Below, in pieces: positions 47,388 through 60,290 of a stretch of 64,000 bases of DNA. Position 1 is the first letter of the stretch; each line of letters begins with the position of its first letter. Where the stretch lies: the NCBI GenBank assembly GCA_043228905.1, contig JBHGNT010000027.1, positions 248,001 through 312,000 of the forward strand, read 5' to 3'. The translations under genes were made by a program, and so were the position numbers. This DNA comes from Azolla caroliniana (lineage: Eukaryota > Polypodiophyta). The notes under the pieces were generated by a model, which saw only the letters and a program-made list of their open reading frames with translations, was not told the DNA's origin and ran no database searches.

Positions 47388-47848
47388 GATTTGTTTCTTT
47401 TCTCCTTGTTTTCTACGTATAATTTCATTTCAATATTTTATACCTCTTCCTTTATGAACTTCAGGGGGTTTACAATTTTTGACGCTAACAGCGGATTAAG
47501 TAACTTTTCAGGGATCCGTTCCGGTACAACGAGTGATATTATGTTTCAAGCGGAAAACACAAACCGAAGGCGTGACCTAGAGTCAAATCTCATAGCTGAA
47601 CCCTAGTTTTGAATCTGAAACAGAGCCTTATGGGTTAGTACTGACTTTGTATCCAATTGTTTACGAAGAACAAACGGATTAAGCTTCCGTAGACTTGACT
47701 TGATTTCGTTGTGGCTTCTTGTTCCGTTCTCGATATTCATGGCAGTTTTTTTGTTTGCGCTGGGATTACAGTATAATAATGAAAAGGTAGCTGCTTTCTT
47801 TGTCGACGCTTTGCGCTCAGCGGACGGAATGCGGGAAGACAGGTGCGT

Positions 47849-47892
47849 GCGTGCCGTGCCGTGCCGTGCCGTGCCGTGCCGTGCCGTGCCGC
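47849..47892. repeat. (GTGCC)n tandem array, right copy
   Basis: Mirror of the array at 16928-16971. Confidence 0.9.
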
Positions 47893-48433
47893 CGAAGGGG
47901 AGCAAGCTGCGAAACAGGGCGGGAAGCAGCCTAGTAGAGTAGTTGGATTGTTCATGCACTCACATGAACCCATTACTCGAGATATTTCGAAAGTGACGCC
48001 CAAAACTGAAACTCCTTACCTAGCACCAGTAACAGTCAATCCGTAACATTGCAGGATAATAAGCTGGGACCCGGAGATTCGTCTTTGGGTCGTAAAGGCG
48101 GCCAAAGCCAGCCACTAAGCAACGCTCTTTCAATGCTTTACGTTCGTTTTCCGGGCGAAGTCTGGTCTGATCTTACGACCTTCTAAGCTAAGCGTTAGAT
48201 TTTACTAGCCTCTGTTCGGTCTGTAAGGTCAACTTGTGCCTGTAGCTCGAGCACCAAACTTCGAATCCGGGATAGTTCGAATCTCTCCGGGCATGGACCT
48301 ATCGATGAGTCATCGAAGTCTCAAGTCAATAGTTCCAAGGGAACCGCAATGAAGTCTTCATTGCGGTTCTTCCCCCGAAAGCTATAGCGCTTTCTCTACG
48401 GGGGAAGAACCGCACTCGGCTCTGGTTCCGCTG

Positions 48434-48504
48434 GCGGAAATAGCTTAATGGTAGAGTATAGCCTTGCCAAGGCTGGAGTTGAGGGTTCGAGTCCCTTTTT
48501 CCGC
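48434..48504 (+). tRNA. trnG-GCC: tRNA-Gly(GCC), right copy
   Basis: Identical to 16316-16386 on the opposite strand. Confidence 0.95.
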
Positions 48505-50847
48505 TTGCAGAATTGCGTCTTACGGTCACGCGAAATTGACTAGAGAAACAGTCTGAATTACTCCTGTGCGGTTCCTCCGGGATGAACCGGCGGGCGCGTG
48601 AAAAGTGGCGATTTGATTGATTCCCGCCCGAACCAACCGCGATACAATCATGGCCATAGACAACGCCAAGCAGTTGCAGCTCCTCAACGGTTGAAAGGAT
48701 ACGAAGCGATCAGCTAGCGTTCGTACTTCGAGAATACAAAGCAAAGCCTCGATTACCACAGCTGCAATAAGCGAAGAGAATACGATACGATCAGCACGAA
48801 GCGGGGATTCCCAATCTCAGTGAACATCGGTACCAACTATGCCTACAGCGGCAGCGTAGCAAACCTTTGGGTTCGGGACTGGTTGCAGCAAGTACCATAG
48901 GGACTGATTGCAGCAGGTACCGGACTAGTGCTTCGGGACCGATCTAGGACCACAGGGATTGGATTCCGTAGGGATAGCTTCATATCCTCCTTGCCGTATA
49001 GATATCACCTAGCGAACTCCAGGGACTGATCGAACCCACCGGTACCTACGGGTTATCATTCTCGAAGTTGTTTTCTCTGCAAGAATAGGCCGCAGCCTAT
49101 GCTATCTGTACGGCTACTTCTCTGCCGGCCTTTGATCAGAAGCAAGTGAAAGAGACCGGCCATTCTATAACCGAAATTCTTTTCTGCTGCACTGGTTCAT
49201 CGGGCCGCCTCGACTAACGGCAGCATGAAGGCCGTTTATCCGCCAAAAAAGTGGTGCCGTGGCGAAGTCAATAAAACAGCGCAATGAGTGAGATTGCCCG
49301 TTATCCGCCTCACAGACAGCGGAAAGGCCTTCACCTGCGCTAATAAAACTTAGCAGCAAGCAAGTTCTTCCGCATCCGCAAGAAGGGGGCAAGCAAGCAA
49401 GCAAGCAAGCAAGCAATTTGCGCAGCTAGGTTGGGCGGTTCTCTGTCTGCGTAGAGGGCATAATCCGTGTTTGGCTATCGACTCAAATTACAAGTGGTGA
49501 CGGCTAAACTGTACAGTCATGCCGTAAATCACTATCCTTCACCGTTTCCCTGGCTGGAACGAAAGTTTATAGAAAGAAAGCCAAAATTAATTAATATTGG
49601 AGTAGCCATGGTTGATTGCAATGAGAGTGATTATACGCGACCTGGAGTTGAGTTCGAACATGTATGCAATAAGGTGCTAAAGTACTTGGTTGGCTTGAAG
49701 ATAAGTATATCGTAGAACTTGTTAACAATCCATTGGGCTACTTTAGAGAAAGTGAATTTATTTAGGAGGAGGCGAAGGACGCACGAAAGGAGGTAGACTT
49801 TTGGTGTTACTTTAGGGAAAGCCCATCAGTTCGGTTCCTAATAAACATTCACTCGTTACGGGATTCCGGGCGTCAAGGTGTGGATTTTACTTCATTAAAA
49901 GGAAACCGACCATTCTTTCTCATGAGAACCCATATATCATCCAGGGCGAAAGTCTTATGTAGTGTCTTGCTAAAATACCTTGGCGTTGTGAAGGATTTTT
50001 TTCTTTACAATCACTAGTTTAATAGGAAATAACTTTATTCTTTTTCTTTTCTAAGCTGTTTTTGTTACGAACCAATCTGTTGCTTACTGCCTGCGCGGAT
50101 ACGGGCCTTCGAGCAAGCAGTGAACGCAGCACCAGTCAATTCCTCGCCGCCGGCTTCACCCGGATGAACCGCTTTCAGGCACGACTTACGGGCAGAGAGT
50201 TTCTACACCATCCTCTAGGGCCCATATCCGCTCGCGAGGACCGACCTGGAAAATCAGTACAAGTTCTTCAAAGATATTTTAGCAAGGGACAAACTAAATC
50301 CTCAGGTCGGGTGGGATGGCACTACTGGCAAATACTGTCTGGCAAAGACGCAGGCGCGAAGCGTGGTAGGCCCGCTAGCGTTTTTTTTGCTTGCCGAAAG
50401 CATACAAGAAAAGCCGGGTATATACGGGAACCGACTCCTTGTTGTTTTTGCAACCATAGGAACTGCCATGAATGCAGGAGACTGCCCTAGGTATAAAGCA
50501 CCGAGGAAAAGAAACAGATTGGATAAGACATGCCCATAGTCATAAACAGCTTAGAAAGATTATAGACCGAATTGCACGAGGACATCGCAACTCTTTAAAA
50601 TAACAACGAAGAGTTGTTCCCGCAGGTGCTCCTCAATCTGTCGTAGAATACACTACCCGATCTTTCGGGTGGCCTAGAAATCCTGAAAGATCTAGAAGTC
50701 TCTTCGGTTGTGGAACTGATTATTGGATTTTAGGATTTCTTCATTCCGATTGTATTTGCAATAGGATTCATCTCCCTTACATTGATTATAGTAGCCAAGA
50801 CTCTTTCATGTACAAACCGTTTCGTGTGAATTCATTAAATAAATAAC
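48505..50847. other. spacer, right-arm mirror of 13973-16315
   Basis: Holds the rps3/rpl2 scrap (49765-49885), an (AAGC)n array at 49389-49417 and unidentified frames at 49467-49715 and 50062-50490. See the left-arm entry. Confidence 0.5.
49765..49885 (+). pseudogene. chimeric scrap of rps3 and rpl2, right copy
   Basis: Mirror of 14935-15055. Confidence 0.85.
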
Positions 50848-51645
50848 ACGAGTGTCTCCTAAGAGCATCCCTATCATCCGGTGGATTCAAGTCCATGGTC
50901 TCTCCTGGGGTTACTCGGAGCCTTAGCAAGCACCATCGGTGCTGTTATGTATATGCATTCATTCGCGGGAGACGGAACACTCCTCACTTTAGGCCTAAGC
51001 TTGATCTTATACACCATGTTTGTATGGCGGCGCGATGTTACATGTGAATTTACTTACGAAGGACGTCATACCAAAGTGGTATAATTAGGGCTTCGCTACG
51101 GTTTTCTCTTGTTTATCGTCTCGGAGGTTATGTCTCTTCTAGCCTTTTTTTGGGCTTTCTTTTATTTATCTTTGGCACTCGCGGTAGAGATCGGAGCTAT
51201 TCGGCCCCCCAAAGGAGTTGAGGTTTTAAATCCCTGGGGAATCCCTTTTCTAAATACCCTTATTCTCCTTTCCTCTGGAGCTGCCGTGACTTGGGCTCAT
51301 CATGCCATACTCGCAGGTTTAAAATAATAAGCGGTTCACGCTTTAGTAGCTATCGTTCGGCTGGCTCCAGTTCCCACCGGGTTTTAGGGAATGGAATATT
51401 ACGAAGCACTCTTCATCATTTCCGACGGTATTTATGGTTTTACTTTCCTCTTAGCCATCGGGTCTTATGGGTCCTACGTTACTACAGGGACCATTCTCTC
51501 GACGATACGCGGTATTTGTTAATATATAGGTCATTTTAGTCCTTCGCATCACTTCGGCTTCGAAGCAGCTGCTCGGTACCGGCATTCTGTGGACGTGGTT
51601 CGGTCATTTCCATCTGTCCCTATCTATTGGTGGGGGGGCTTATGA
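50848..51645 (+). CDS. cox3: cytochrome c oxidase subunit 3 (right copy)
   Basis: Same 798-nt gene as the left-arm copy, with ACG start at 50848 and TGA stop at 51643-51645. Both copies lie at least 3 kb inside the repeat, so both have the same flanks and either could be expressed. Confidence 0.95.
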
Positions 51646-53211
51646 CAACAAGGTATGGGCCTTGCCCTTCCCCAAGCAGAATGCAGGTCAATGGAAACTT
51701 GACTGGTTGAAAAGCCTGACGTTGTGGGGTTCAGCGGGCCAGCTTTGCTTTGAAGGTGGGCTTATAACATCAAGGGCAGGGGATCCGGCCGGTTGGGGCT
51801 CGACGAATCACCTAGTTGTCTTCCTTTTACGATTCTATACGGTGCTCGGTAGGTCCAATTCCTACTGTATTTTTCGGAATGCATTAGATGAGTACCCGGC
51901 CAAAGGTTCAGGGGTCGAATACCCAACGATAGAGTCGGGTTCAGGTTCTACTCTCCGTTGTCTATCAGCGCTGGTCCACCTTATCTGATACATCACCGTT
52001 CCATCATCATCCATTCCTCCTGTTTCCCACTTACTACCCTTTCCCATTTTTATTTTCCTTCATCTCGGTCGTTAGCTTGGAATCTGCCCGCCCCCCGATT
52101 CTCCTGGAAAGGGAGAAATGTTTCCTTTCCTTTCCTTTCCTTTCCTTTCCTTTCCTCGGTATCATTCTCTCTCGTCAGCAGTGCTAAGGTGACTTCTCAG
52201 ACCGTTCCCTTGTTCTGCAGATTCTCTGAGTTCCGAGAGGCCTTCGGCGAATTAGCTCGACTTTGTTGTTGCGGAGCGGGTTTCGCGTGAGGTGCTCTCT
52301 CGGCGGCGGGCGGTAGAAGGCTACCTTTCTCCTCATGCGTGAAAACGGCCGGGCCGGGCCGGGCCGGGCCGGCCTTCATGATGAACCGGTTCATCGGCAC
52401 TGGTTGGTTCTAACATCCCCAGCAAGCAAGCAAGCAAGCAAGCAGGTGTTTTACCTCTGCCGCCTTGGGATGGGAACCTTGGTTTGCTCAGTTCTGAAAC
52501 CTTCCCATGGTTAGGGTTGGGTATATGGCAAAATTCGCCTCTGAGGTTACGGGGGCAGTATCTATCGATTTTGGAGAAAGGAGAGGCGATCGTGTCTCTC
52601 TCCGAACTAGAAACAATGTGCGGCGATCCTGAGATTATCGGCGCAGAACAGAAGCGGTTCTTGAATTGATCACACGACATTACGTAAGATTACAGCTTCG
52701 AGAACTTGTTCGGGATTGATTAGAGGAGACCCTGTTCTGGATCTTTTCCGAGCCCGATCTCCACCTCCCCTAACCCACCGAAGACGGTAGCGACGGGAAA
52801 GATTCCGATTTGGAATCGTGTATGGGTAGTATGACGCTATGAAAAAGGTCTTAGAACACCCCATCCAACCATCCAACTGCTTGAGTCGTGGGGGCCTTTT
52901 GATCCCTGAAAGAAGGTCTCTATATAAAGTGACTTATAGCAGCTCCTACATTCGAGGCGAGGTTTGGCCTCGGGTGTTAAGTTCGCCAGGAACCATAAGC
53001 CTTTGTATGCATCTGAGCATAATGGGTTCGGTGAAGGCTAAGGGACTAGACAGCCCACCTCCTAGCTTCATCTCTTACTAGAGATGCCGCTAAGAGGATC
53101 CCTTTCATTCCCATGTAAGCTGCTTTCACCTGAGGGACCTCTCACAAACTCCCATAGATATTAGAAACAGACCTCGAAACGAGAAACAGAACAAGAATAA
53201 GAGAAAGCAGA
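51646..53211. other. spacer between cox3 and rps1, right copy
   Basis: Mirror of 11609-13174, with the (TTTCC)n, (GGGCC)n and (AAGC)n arrays. No gene recognised. In this orientation cox3 precedes rps1 on the same strand. Confidence 0.55.
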
Positions 53212-53843
53212 ACGAGCTTTGGTTAATTATTCCCCAGTGTGATCTGTTAGCCCTAAGCAATATCTGCAAAACGGCTCACGCTATTAATAACGTGAACTTC
53301 AACCAAAAGCGGACAAAAAGAGATCGCCGATCTTTTCCGCCAGTAGCTGAGATGTTCAGTTGACTCCCAGGCCTTGATGGAAGGGCGGCTACCTTCGAAA
53401 CTGCAAAAGCAAAAGGCCCGGGGCGCAGGACGAACAATGAATGAGTGTAAGCTTCGTGGCCCAATCGACGGTGCTGACCACGGGACTCGTTATCGTAATA
53501 GCGGGAGGGAGCAAGGCAGTGACAACTTGGGGATTGTCATTGAGCATCCCTTGACGCCCGAGAAAAGTAAGTTATCGATGGCTCTTCTGTCTGAGACAGA
53601 CCATCTACGCTCGCGGCATCCCTTACGGAGTATAGCTCACATCCAAGCATCTGGTTGGGGAACGGGGCAACGCCCATGAAGCTCCGGAAACGGAAGGCCC
53701 GCCAGGCTGTATGCTCTTGGAAATAGGATTCTTCACCAAGCTCCAGAGCTGACACGGGGACCCATTAACTTCTTCAAATTGGATCGTAGATGACAGCGAA
53801 TCATACGTAAGGTATTCAAACTCGCGTTAAATCACCGTCCTAA

Positions 53844-53874
<31 letters not shown>

Positions 53875-54754
53875 CAATTTGGAGTGAAATCATACCATAA
53901 CTCGAAACGCCTTCCGTCATAGCTAAATACGGGGAGGAGATGCCAGCATGACGGGAAGAGCCGTGTGAGGCCTATAGCTCATGCACGGTTCGGGAGCCAA
54001 GCCCCAGCAGTAATGGTGCGGCTTAGGTTAACTGTATAATTCTAGTCCCACTTTACTACGTGAAGGCGCTCTATAATATTCAGTGAAACCATTATAATAC
54101 AGGGACAAAAGTCATGATGGGGACAGAGGTTTAATCAAACTGTTACACCCGCAGAATATGATCTTGGTGAATACAGGACTGAAAACTCCTGTAATCCTTT
54201 TAAAACATGAAGTGACAGCAAGAGCGCCAATCACCAAGTAAGCAAAGTTTAATTCTGTTGGGATCGAAGATTCGAATCTGGAAAAAGTGGAAGAGCTTCG
54301 TGAACCAAAAATTATTTTGCCAGAACCACGTAAACCGGAAATTATTTTGTCAAAACCATTGAACAAGAAAATAGTTCGGATTGAACTAACCAAGATTTGG
54401 CGTGACCGCGACAAGGTCAAAGGGTTGATTTTCAATTTAATGAAGGGTGGGTATGCCGCAGTTACTGCAGGGTTCGTGGCTTTCCTTTTCAGGAGTCCCT
54501 TTCGCAAAAATGAGAGTGAGAGGTTCCACAAAAAGAAGAAATTTTACAAAAGTAGAAAATTTAGGTTCCACAAGAATAAAAGCAGAAGTGGGAAATTTGG
54601 AAACAAAGGTCTAAAGTTTCGCAGAAGCAGAAATGAGACATTCTGCAGAAGTAGGACATCCAGAATTCTGAACACGAACCCAATAAAGCGTAATATTGCG
54701 GTAAAAGAAGAGATTCGTGCTGCGCTAGTTTCAGAAAAGAAAAAGCACCATTGA
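53212..54754 (+). CDS. rps1: ribosomal protein S1 (right copy)
   Basis: Same as the left-arm copy: exon 1 53212-53236 (ACG start), intron 53237-54032 with domain V at 53958-53991 and the (TGCC)n array at 53843-53875, exon 2 54033-54754 ending TGA. 248 residues. Confidence 0.92.
53237..54032 (+). other. group II intron rps1i25 (right copy)
   Basis: Mirror of 10788-11583; domain V at 53958-53991. Confidence 0.9.
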
Positions 54755-54805
54755 ATCGAAAGCCGCCCCCTAACCAGCAGTCTCTTCCTAAGCACCAACA
54801 GCAGC

Positions 54806-54956
54806 AAGAAATAGTTTATTTACATGAGTAAGAAACTGACGTATTTCCATCGGTCGCTTCCGTTTCGTATATTAGTTATTTTGTATGCTTCGTATAGTTT
54901 TCTGTGAATTAGCATTAAAAGGTTCTTTAATAGGCATAAACAAGTCGTGTTGGCAG
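54806..54956 (+). pseudogene. rps14: rps14 3' fragment, right copy
   Basis: Mirror of 9864-10014, lying 51 bases after the rps1 stop. Confidence 0.9.
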
Positions 54957-55162
54957 TACGCTGGTCGGCTTCACAAGCAAGCTGCGGGTCTTTTTCAATC
55001 ACTAATTCTTATTTTGCCCAAAATCGTTGTCGTTGGTTCACATTTTATGGCATCGCAGAAATTGATTGTAAGGCTTTAGATTATTTCAAAGGGTGGCCTA
55101 AGGTCACCCCCCTTAAATGAGAGTCCCGCCTCTCTTCATTTAAGCGGGAAAAACGTTCTGCT

Positions 55163-55232
55163 GGCTGGGTAACATAATGGCAATGTATTGGACTGCAAAT
55201 CCTGGAATGACGGTTCGACTCCGTCCCTAGCC
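55163..55232 (+). tRNA. trnC-GCA: tRNA-Cys(GCA), right copy
   Basis: Mirror of 9588-9657. Confidence 0.95.
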
Positions 55233-55981
55233 TATTCTTCTTCCAAGCTCTTTTGCCATTTCCGAGTGAAAAGATTGCTGCTTTAAAGTGGAAAGAAAAG
55301 TGCAAAGCATCTTCTTGCCAGTGATTCATCAAGATTGCCGCCGGCTCGGTTTAAAGTGAAAAGAAAAGTGCTGCTTTGCTTTGCTTTGCTGGATTCGCAG
55401 ATTATGGCCAGAAGATGATATTGCCTTCTTGCATGATCCTTCTGAATTTTACCAACGGAATTTCGAAATTCCAGCATTCAATTCTTTCCGCAATCTGAGC
55501 CGCATTAAAGATTATCGTATAATAATCCATGAATATTCAGGCCTTCTTGAAAGTTCAAAAGAAGAACTTTGGTAGCCATTTATATTACACTTTTTACCGC
55601 TTCTTCTTCTTCCGCAGTGCAGTTTTCTTGCGCTTCATGAAGAAAAGGTGCTGTTTGAAATTGTAGCTTGAATCTTATCGGAAAACTAACTCTAGGCCTT
55701 CTTGATGAACAGCTATGGATAATACGGCGGAAGTTGCTTGCGGGGAAGAACCAAGGTGGTGGATGAACCCGCTGCTTCATCAGCGCGATGAAGACGATTA
55801 ACGCTACTTATCGGCTACGGTAAAGTCAGACGGCCCTCAATCAACCAAAAAACATTACTGAAGATGGCCTGCGTAGCGCATACGATCTCCAATCACTAAG
55901 AGATGCAAAAGAAATTGGCTACTTCTCTGACCAAAGAGGGCAATGACGACGTAGTAATAGTTGGTAGTGACTCCTCTCATG

Positions 55982-56054
55982 GTTTAGGTAGCTCAGTTGG
56001 TTAGAGCAAAGGACTGAAAATCCTTGGGTCAGTGGTTCAAATCCACTCCTAAAC
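55982..56054 (+). tRNA. trnF-GAA: tRNA-Phe(GAA)
   Basis: 73-nt cloverleaf with acceptor GTTTAGG/CCTAAAC, anticodon loop CTGAAAA, T loop GGTTCAAATCC. It lies just outside the right arm of the inverted repeat. Confidence 0.95.
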
Positions 56055-56924
56055 AGCGAATTATTAGGTTCAAATCTCAATTATGCGCTAGATGCAACTA
56101 AAACCCGAAACCTCTTTGAGCTAGAGCCACAGAGCTCTCTATCTGTCCGATCTTAGCACCAACCCTGAGCAAATGGTGTGGCCTACCTGCTCCGGACGAG
56201 TGGCTCGAGAATAGCGCAAAACCAAATTATGGAAATTTCGCGTAAAGTGTGGTGGACAGCCTGCCCCCTGTGGATAGGTTTTTGGGTAATATTTGTTTTT
56301 CAGATTTCCCTTCCCTTCCCTTCCCTTCCCTTCCCTGTACGCACGCGGGATCTTAATTGGAGACGTAAGCGTCGCGGAAGGGCGGGCGGCATTCTCCCCA
56401 CGCACGACGGTACCCCGTTTCTTTATAAACACGTAATCAGGGATTGGCTCTCTTTCGCGAACTTTCTATACTCCGAAAGACGACAAAGAATAAGACCAGT
56501 TCTTGTTCCAACCTGAGCTTCAATGCTCGCACCTACTCTCCGCCTTTACTCAAGGATACCGCCTTTCCTTTCCTTTCCTTTCCTTTCCTTTCCTTTCCTT
56601 TCCTTTCCTTTCCTTTCCTCTCAAGGCTTCTGTGCGCTTTCTTTTTGCTCGTGGTTTTGATCCTACTGAACACTTATTCTTACTATTAGAGTATGAAATT
56701 CCACCTTTTTCTATTTATAAAGGGATTTATTGGAGGGAAGGAAGGGAGGTCACTACGCTAAAGCGCCTTCGCGGCGGAAGGGAGGTTTGAAAGGTCAATT
56801 CCCCTTTCCTGAAGTGCGTTTTGTCAGGCTAAGAAAAGGGTAAATAGAAGTCTCGGTTGCCCGCCCTTTATATCCCTTTATAGAAGTCTTTAAGCGAACA
56901 AGCTTTCTCTTCCCTTCCATTTCC
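56055..56924. other. spacer with pyrimidine arrays
   Basis: (TTCCC)n at 56306-56336 and (TTTCC)n at 56563-56619, about eleven units, the longest array here. No gene recognised. Confidence 0.6.
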
Positions 56925-57122
56925 GCAACAATGGATAGAGCCGTCATACTACCTTCACCTAATTGGAGACTTGATTTAGCCGCTCTTTCCAAAAGACAAG
57001 AATGTAAATGAAAAACATCTCCCGGATATGCTTCTTGCTAGATGGTCTTCTTAGTAACAGAGAGATTTGTCGATAAGCTTGGGCTTGTTTAGAAAGATCA
57101 TCGTGAATAATCAAGGATGGCT
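56925..57122 (-). pseudogene. atpA: plastid-derived atpA fragment
   Basis: The minus strand reads LIIHDDLSKQAQAYRQISLLLRRP, then after a frameshift [21 protein letters not shown]. This is the plastid ATP synthase alpha subunit (QAQAYRQ and [10 protein letters not shown] are plastid-type, distinct from atp1 at 43.4-45.8 kb). About 65 codons remain, with indels. Confidence 0.88.
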
Positions 57123-57149
57123 GTTTACGATGGACTGTCCTCTCCTGAA

Positions 57150-57552
57150 CAGATTCGCAGTTGGGCCGAAAGAGAGTTACCTAATGGAATGGAGACCTGG
57201 GCAAGTTGATTAACCTTCTACGTTGCATTACAAGACTCATAAACCAGAGAAAGATGGTTCATTTCGTGAAAGAATATTCGGGGGCGGAAACTACCGATCT
57301 GTCGATAATGAAGAAGAATATTCCAATTCTCGTAAGCATTGTGGAGTCAAGTTTACCGACTCTCGGGTTCGAAGATATCGAATGGGATACATCAAACTAG
57401 CATGTCCAGTAACCCACGCCAAAACGAATTCCCAAAAAGTTACATTGCAAATCGCTAAACCCCGAACTAGAAAGCCCAGTATATTGCGATGCGTGACTCG
57501 GGAAACCAACCTATGGGTTCTTTCATCAATTATTGGAGCTTGCTTGAAATAA
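57150..57552 (+). pseudogene. rpoC1: plastid-derived rpoC1 fragment
   Basis: Reads EQIRSWAERELPNG, then [44 protein letters not shown], matching the N-terminal part of the plastid RNA polymerase beta' subunit with deletions and shifts. Head-to-head with the atpA scrap. Confidence 0.88.
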
Positions 57553-57628
57553 GCACGATAGTTCATTCTTCACTGATTGATGGGCTATAGTCCAACGTGA
57601 TTTGATTTGGCATATGAGTGAAAGACAA

Positions 57629-57677
57629 CCGCTTCTTCCGCTTCCGCTTCCGCTTCCGCTTCCGCTTCCGCTTCCGC
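57629..57677. repeat. (CTTCCG)n tandem array
   Basis: Eight six-base units leading directly into a copy of the dispersed element (57677-57720). Confidence 0.95.
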
Positions 57678-57737
57678 ATGATGAAAACCGCTTCTTTTCT
57701 TCGGCCGGCTTCTTCCGGAAATGGGTAAATCTCCCCG

Positions 57738-57860
57738 CTTCATCCGCGGAAGCAGGATTTGAACCGTAGACCAATCGCGGATGAAGCGGTTAACAGCGCG
57801 CGCTGAGCCACCAACAAAAAAAATGTACGGTTAGTATCATATACATTCTTTGACTCTTGT
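57738..57860. repeat. duplicated tRNA-like block, copy 2
   Basis: Inverted match of 39684-39795. See that entry. Confidence 0.55.
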
Positions 57861-59329
57861 TACTTGAGCCGCCTCTGAATTTGCAAAACGTTAAGCCGAC
57901 ATTTCCTAAACTTTACGTACACCCTAACTCTTATTATAGGAAGAAGCGGCAGCGATAGCAATCCTATTTTTATAGAGCCCCTGACCTACATTTTGTTTGG
58001 TGACATGTTGGAGGATTCTATACGCTCTAAAGGATACAGAGACGTGATAGCGAAGGGGAGAGCACAAGGTTTGGTGGTTATAGGACTTACCTTAGACGAG
58101 ACAGGAGCACCGTTGAAGAGAGATATGAGATCTTCTCTTGTGTTGCAGATGATGGAGATGGACCCCGCCCGCCCTGGGAGGAGCCGACCAACTCAATTTC
58201 TTGATATTTGCAAGGGAAACATTTCTCATAATCTCGGAGGGGAAAGGGGGCGGACATTTGCTCTCGGGGGAAGACCCGCTCCGATAGAGAATAAGGGAAT
58301 TAATCCCCTAAAGCAACCAACTAGGTAAAGTTCAGCTACTGCCAGCTGAATTATTCTCTAAAGATGACCAAACCAAATATGCCTTAGTGCTTTTTTTTAT
58401 TTGGACAATATCAGCAATTTCATTGCATTCTTCTTTTCTTTTTTGTATTTTGTGGTAATATCGATATTCATTTATGTATGCGACGGACAATTGCTTGCTG
58501 TCGGGGGAAGACCCGCTCCGATAGAGAATAAGGCAAGGTTGCTCGCCTAAAGCAACCAACTTTCGTTGCTCTAATTTAGTTTAGCGCAGAAGGTTAGGTT
58601 GATACAACTAAATTTCGGGGGCGGACCCTGCCCCGAAGTATTATAGGATCGAAAATGACAAGAACAGAAGAAAAGTTTTTACGGAAAAGAACGGTAACAG
58701 CTCCGCGTCGTTCTCTCGAAGAATCGCCATGATGAATCCTCGTGCAATTCATTCTGTAAACGAACTAAGTTTATGATAATGTCTTCGTCAAACTGCCTGC
58801 CTGCCTGCCTGCCTGCCTGCTGTAATCTTTCCAATTTGTTCTGTATTCTTTCCAGTTCGTTCTGTAAACTTTTTGATAATGTCCATGTTTTATCTAATCT
58901 GTTTCGTGAGATTCCCTTCTTTTCTTGTATTTATAGCTTTTTGCTTTTCTTCTCAATAAGATGGTCATATAACCCTTAGTGCTTTTTGCTTTTCTTCTCA
59001 ATAAGATGATCATATGACCCTTAGTGCTTTTTGCTTTGCAAAAGAAAACTCATTTTTATTGATCTCTATGGGAATCGCTACCACCCTGTACTAGGATTGG
59101 TCCTTTAGAAATCCCATTGGTCCAGTACTTCCCCGGGACTGCACGGATGACGCTTCGCCTACCCTGAAGGATAAGCTTCCGATATCTTTTGACGTAACGT
59201 TTATTCAATTACCCTTTTCCCAGCAGATGCTATGTATGCCTCGGACTCAGCGATAATTATGTCCCTAACATACCAAAACTAGCAGTAGCACCACTCGTAG
59301 TTAGATAGGTGGGAACTGATATATAGAAT
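57861..59329. other. spacer with small repeats
   Basis: Contains a 111-codon plus frame (57993-58328) with no motif I recognise, paired repeats at 58260-58320 and 58500-58565, a (GCCT)n array at 58794-58821 and tandem 57-base copies of TTAGTGCTTTTTGCTTTTC at 58976-59035. Confidence 0.45.
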
Positions 59330-59640
59330 AATCTTCTCTGAACTTGATGGATCTGTAGAACGGCTTGACGGCCGGCGCGGCGGAAATCTCGGCCATTTGC
59401 ATTAGGCTCAACGTCCCTTCTTGCATACGTGCCCCTTCGAAAGCACAGACAATGATTATTAGCAAAGACTTATCCGTGGCATATTCAATTAAGCGAGTGA
59501 TCTTCTTACCTAAAACGGAACCCATACTACCTCCCATGAATTAAAAGTCCATGACACCAAGCGCTATACTATACCCCATTGAAATATTCTATACCTGTTT
59601 GAACAGCATCAGTTAAACCTGTTCTTCTCTGGGAAGCAGT
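59330..59640 (-). pseudogene. accD: plastid-derived accD fragment
   Basis: Reads RTGLTDAVQTGIEYFNG, then [45 protein letters not shown]: the carboxyltransferase core of plastid acetyl-CoA carboxylase beta. Broken by a frameshift and truncated both sides. Confidence 0.9.
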
Positions 59641-59857
59641 AATACGATTCTGATGAGAATCCTCAGCGGCGGGGCGGTTCATGCGGCGGAGAAACTTGGA
59701 ACATCTCATGCAGTCATGTCTTCATCCATTAGGAAATCGATAGAATAATGGCAGGTTATTCCGGTAGACTGTAAGCCGTGATGAATTGAAGGGTTTTGTT
59801 CCAACATGCATGAAAGAGGGTTGTTCTTAACGTTTATCAATTTTTCGGACTAGCTCT

Positions 59858-60047
59858 GTTGAAGAGCTCGTATGAGAGTTGGCTCAACCTAGCCCCAACA
59901 ATGGCAGAATATTTCCGAGATGTCAACGAGCAAGCTGTACCTTTATTCATTGACAACATCTTCCGCTTCGCCCAAAATCGCGGAATCAGAAGTCTCTGCT
60001 TTCTTTTTGGCAGGTAGAATGCCGATGAAAACCGCTTCTTCGGCCGT

Positions 60048-60080
<33 letters not shown>

Positions 60081-60290
60081 CGTGGGTTATCAACTGGTTC
60101 TTCCCGGCCGGCCAGGTCTCTATAGGAAAGAATTCCAGATCAATAACTTCCATTCAAGCGCACCTGCGGATGATCTGACTGACCTAGCCCCCGCTACAAC
60201 CATTTGCACACCTAGATGCTACTACTGCGCCGCTTTCGAGAAGATTAGCAGAAGAATATCTATGCGGCCCATTCATTCGTCTTCATGAGG
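59858..60290 (+). pseudogene. atpB: plastid-derived atpB fragment
   Basis: Reads [35 protein letters not shown], then after an inserted dispersed element plus (AAGC)n array (60018-60081) VGYQ, and later PADDLTDLAPATT. These are plastid ATP synthase beta motifs. Plant mitochondria do not encode the beta subunit, so this is transferred plastid DNA. Confidence 0.9.
60047..60081. repeat. (AAGC)n array inside atpB fragment
   Basis: Eight units placed within the transferred plastid sequence, so the array arose or inserted after transfer. Confidence 0.93.

Larger units (their letters stand above)
47456..55836. repeat. large inverted repeat, right arm (8,381 bp)
   Basis: Reverse complement of 8984-17364. 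Unique sequence resumes at 55837 on one side and 47455 on the other, the latter leading into rps13. Such a repeat would be expected to recombine and flip the 30 kb between the arms. Confidence 0.97.
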
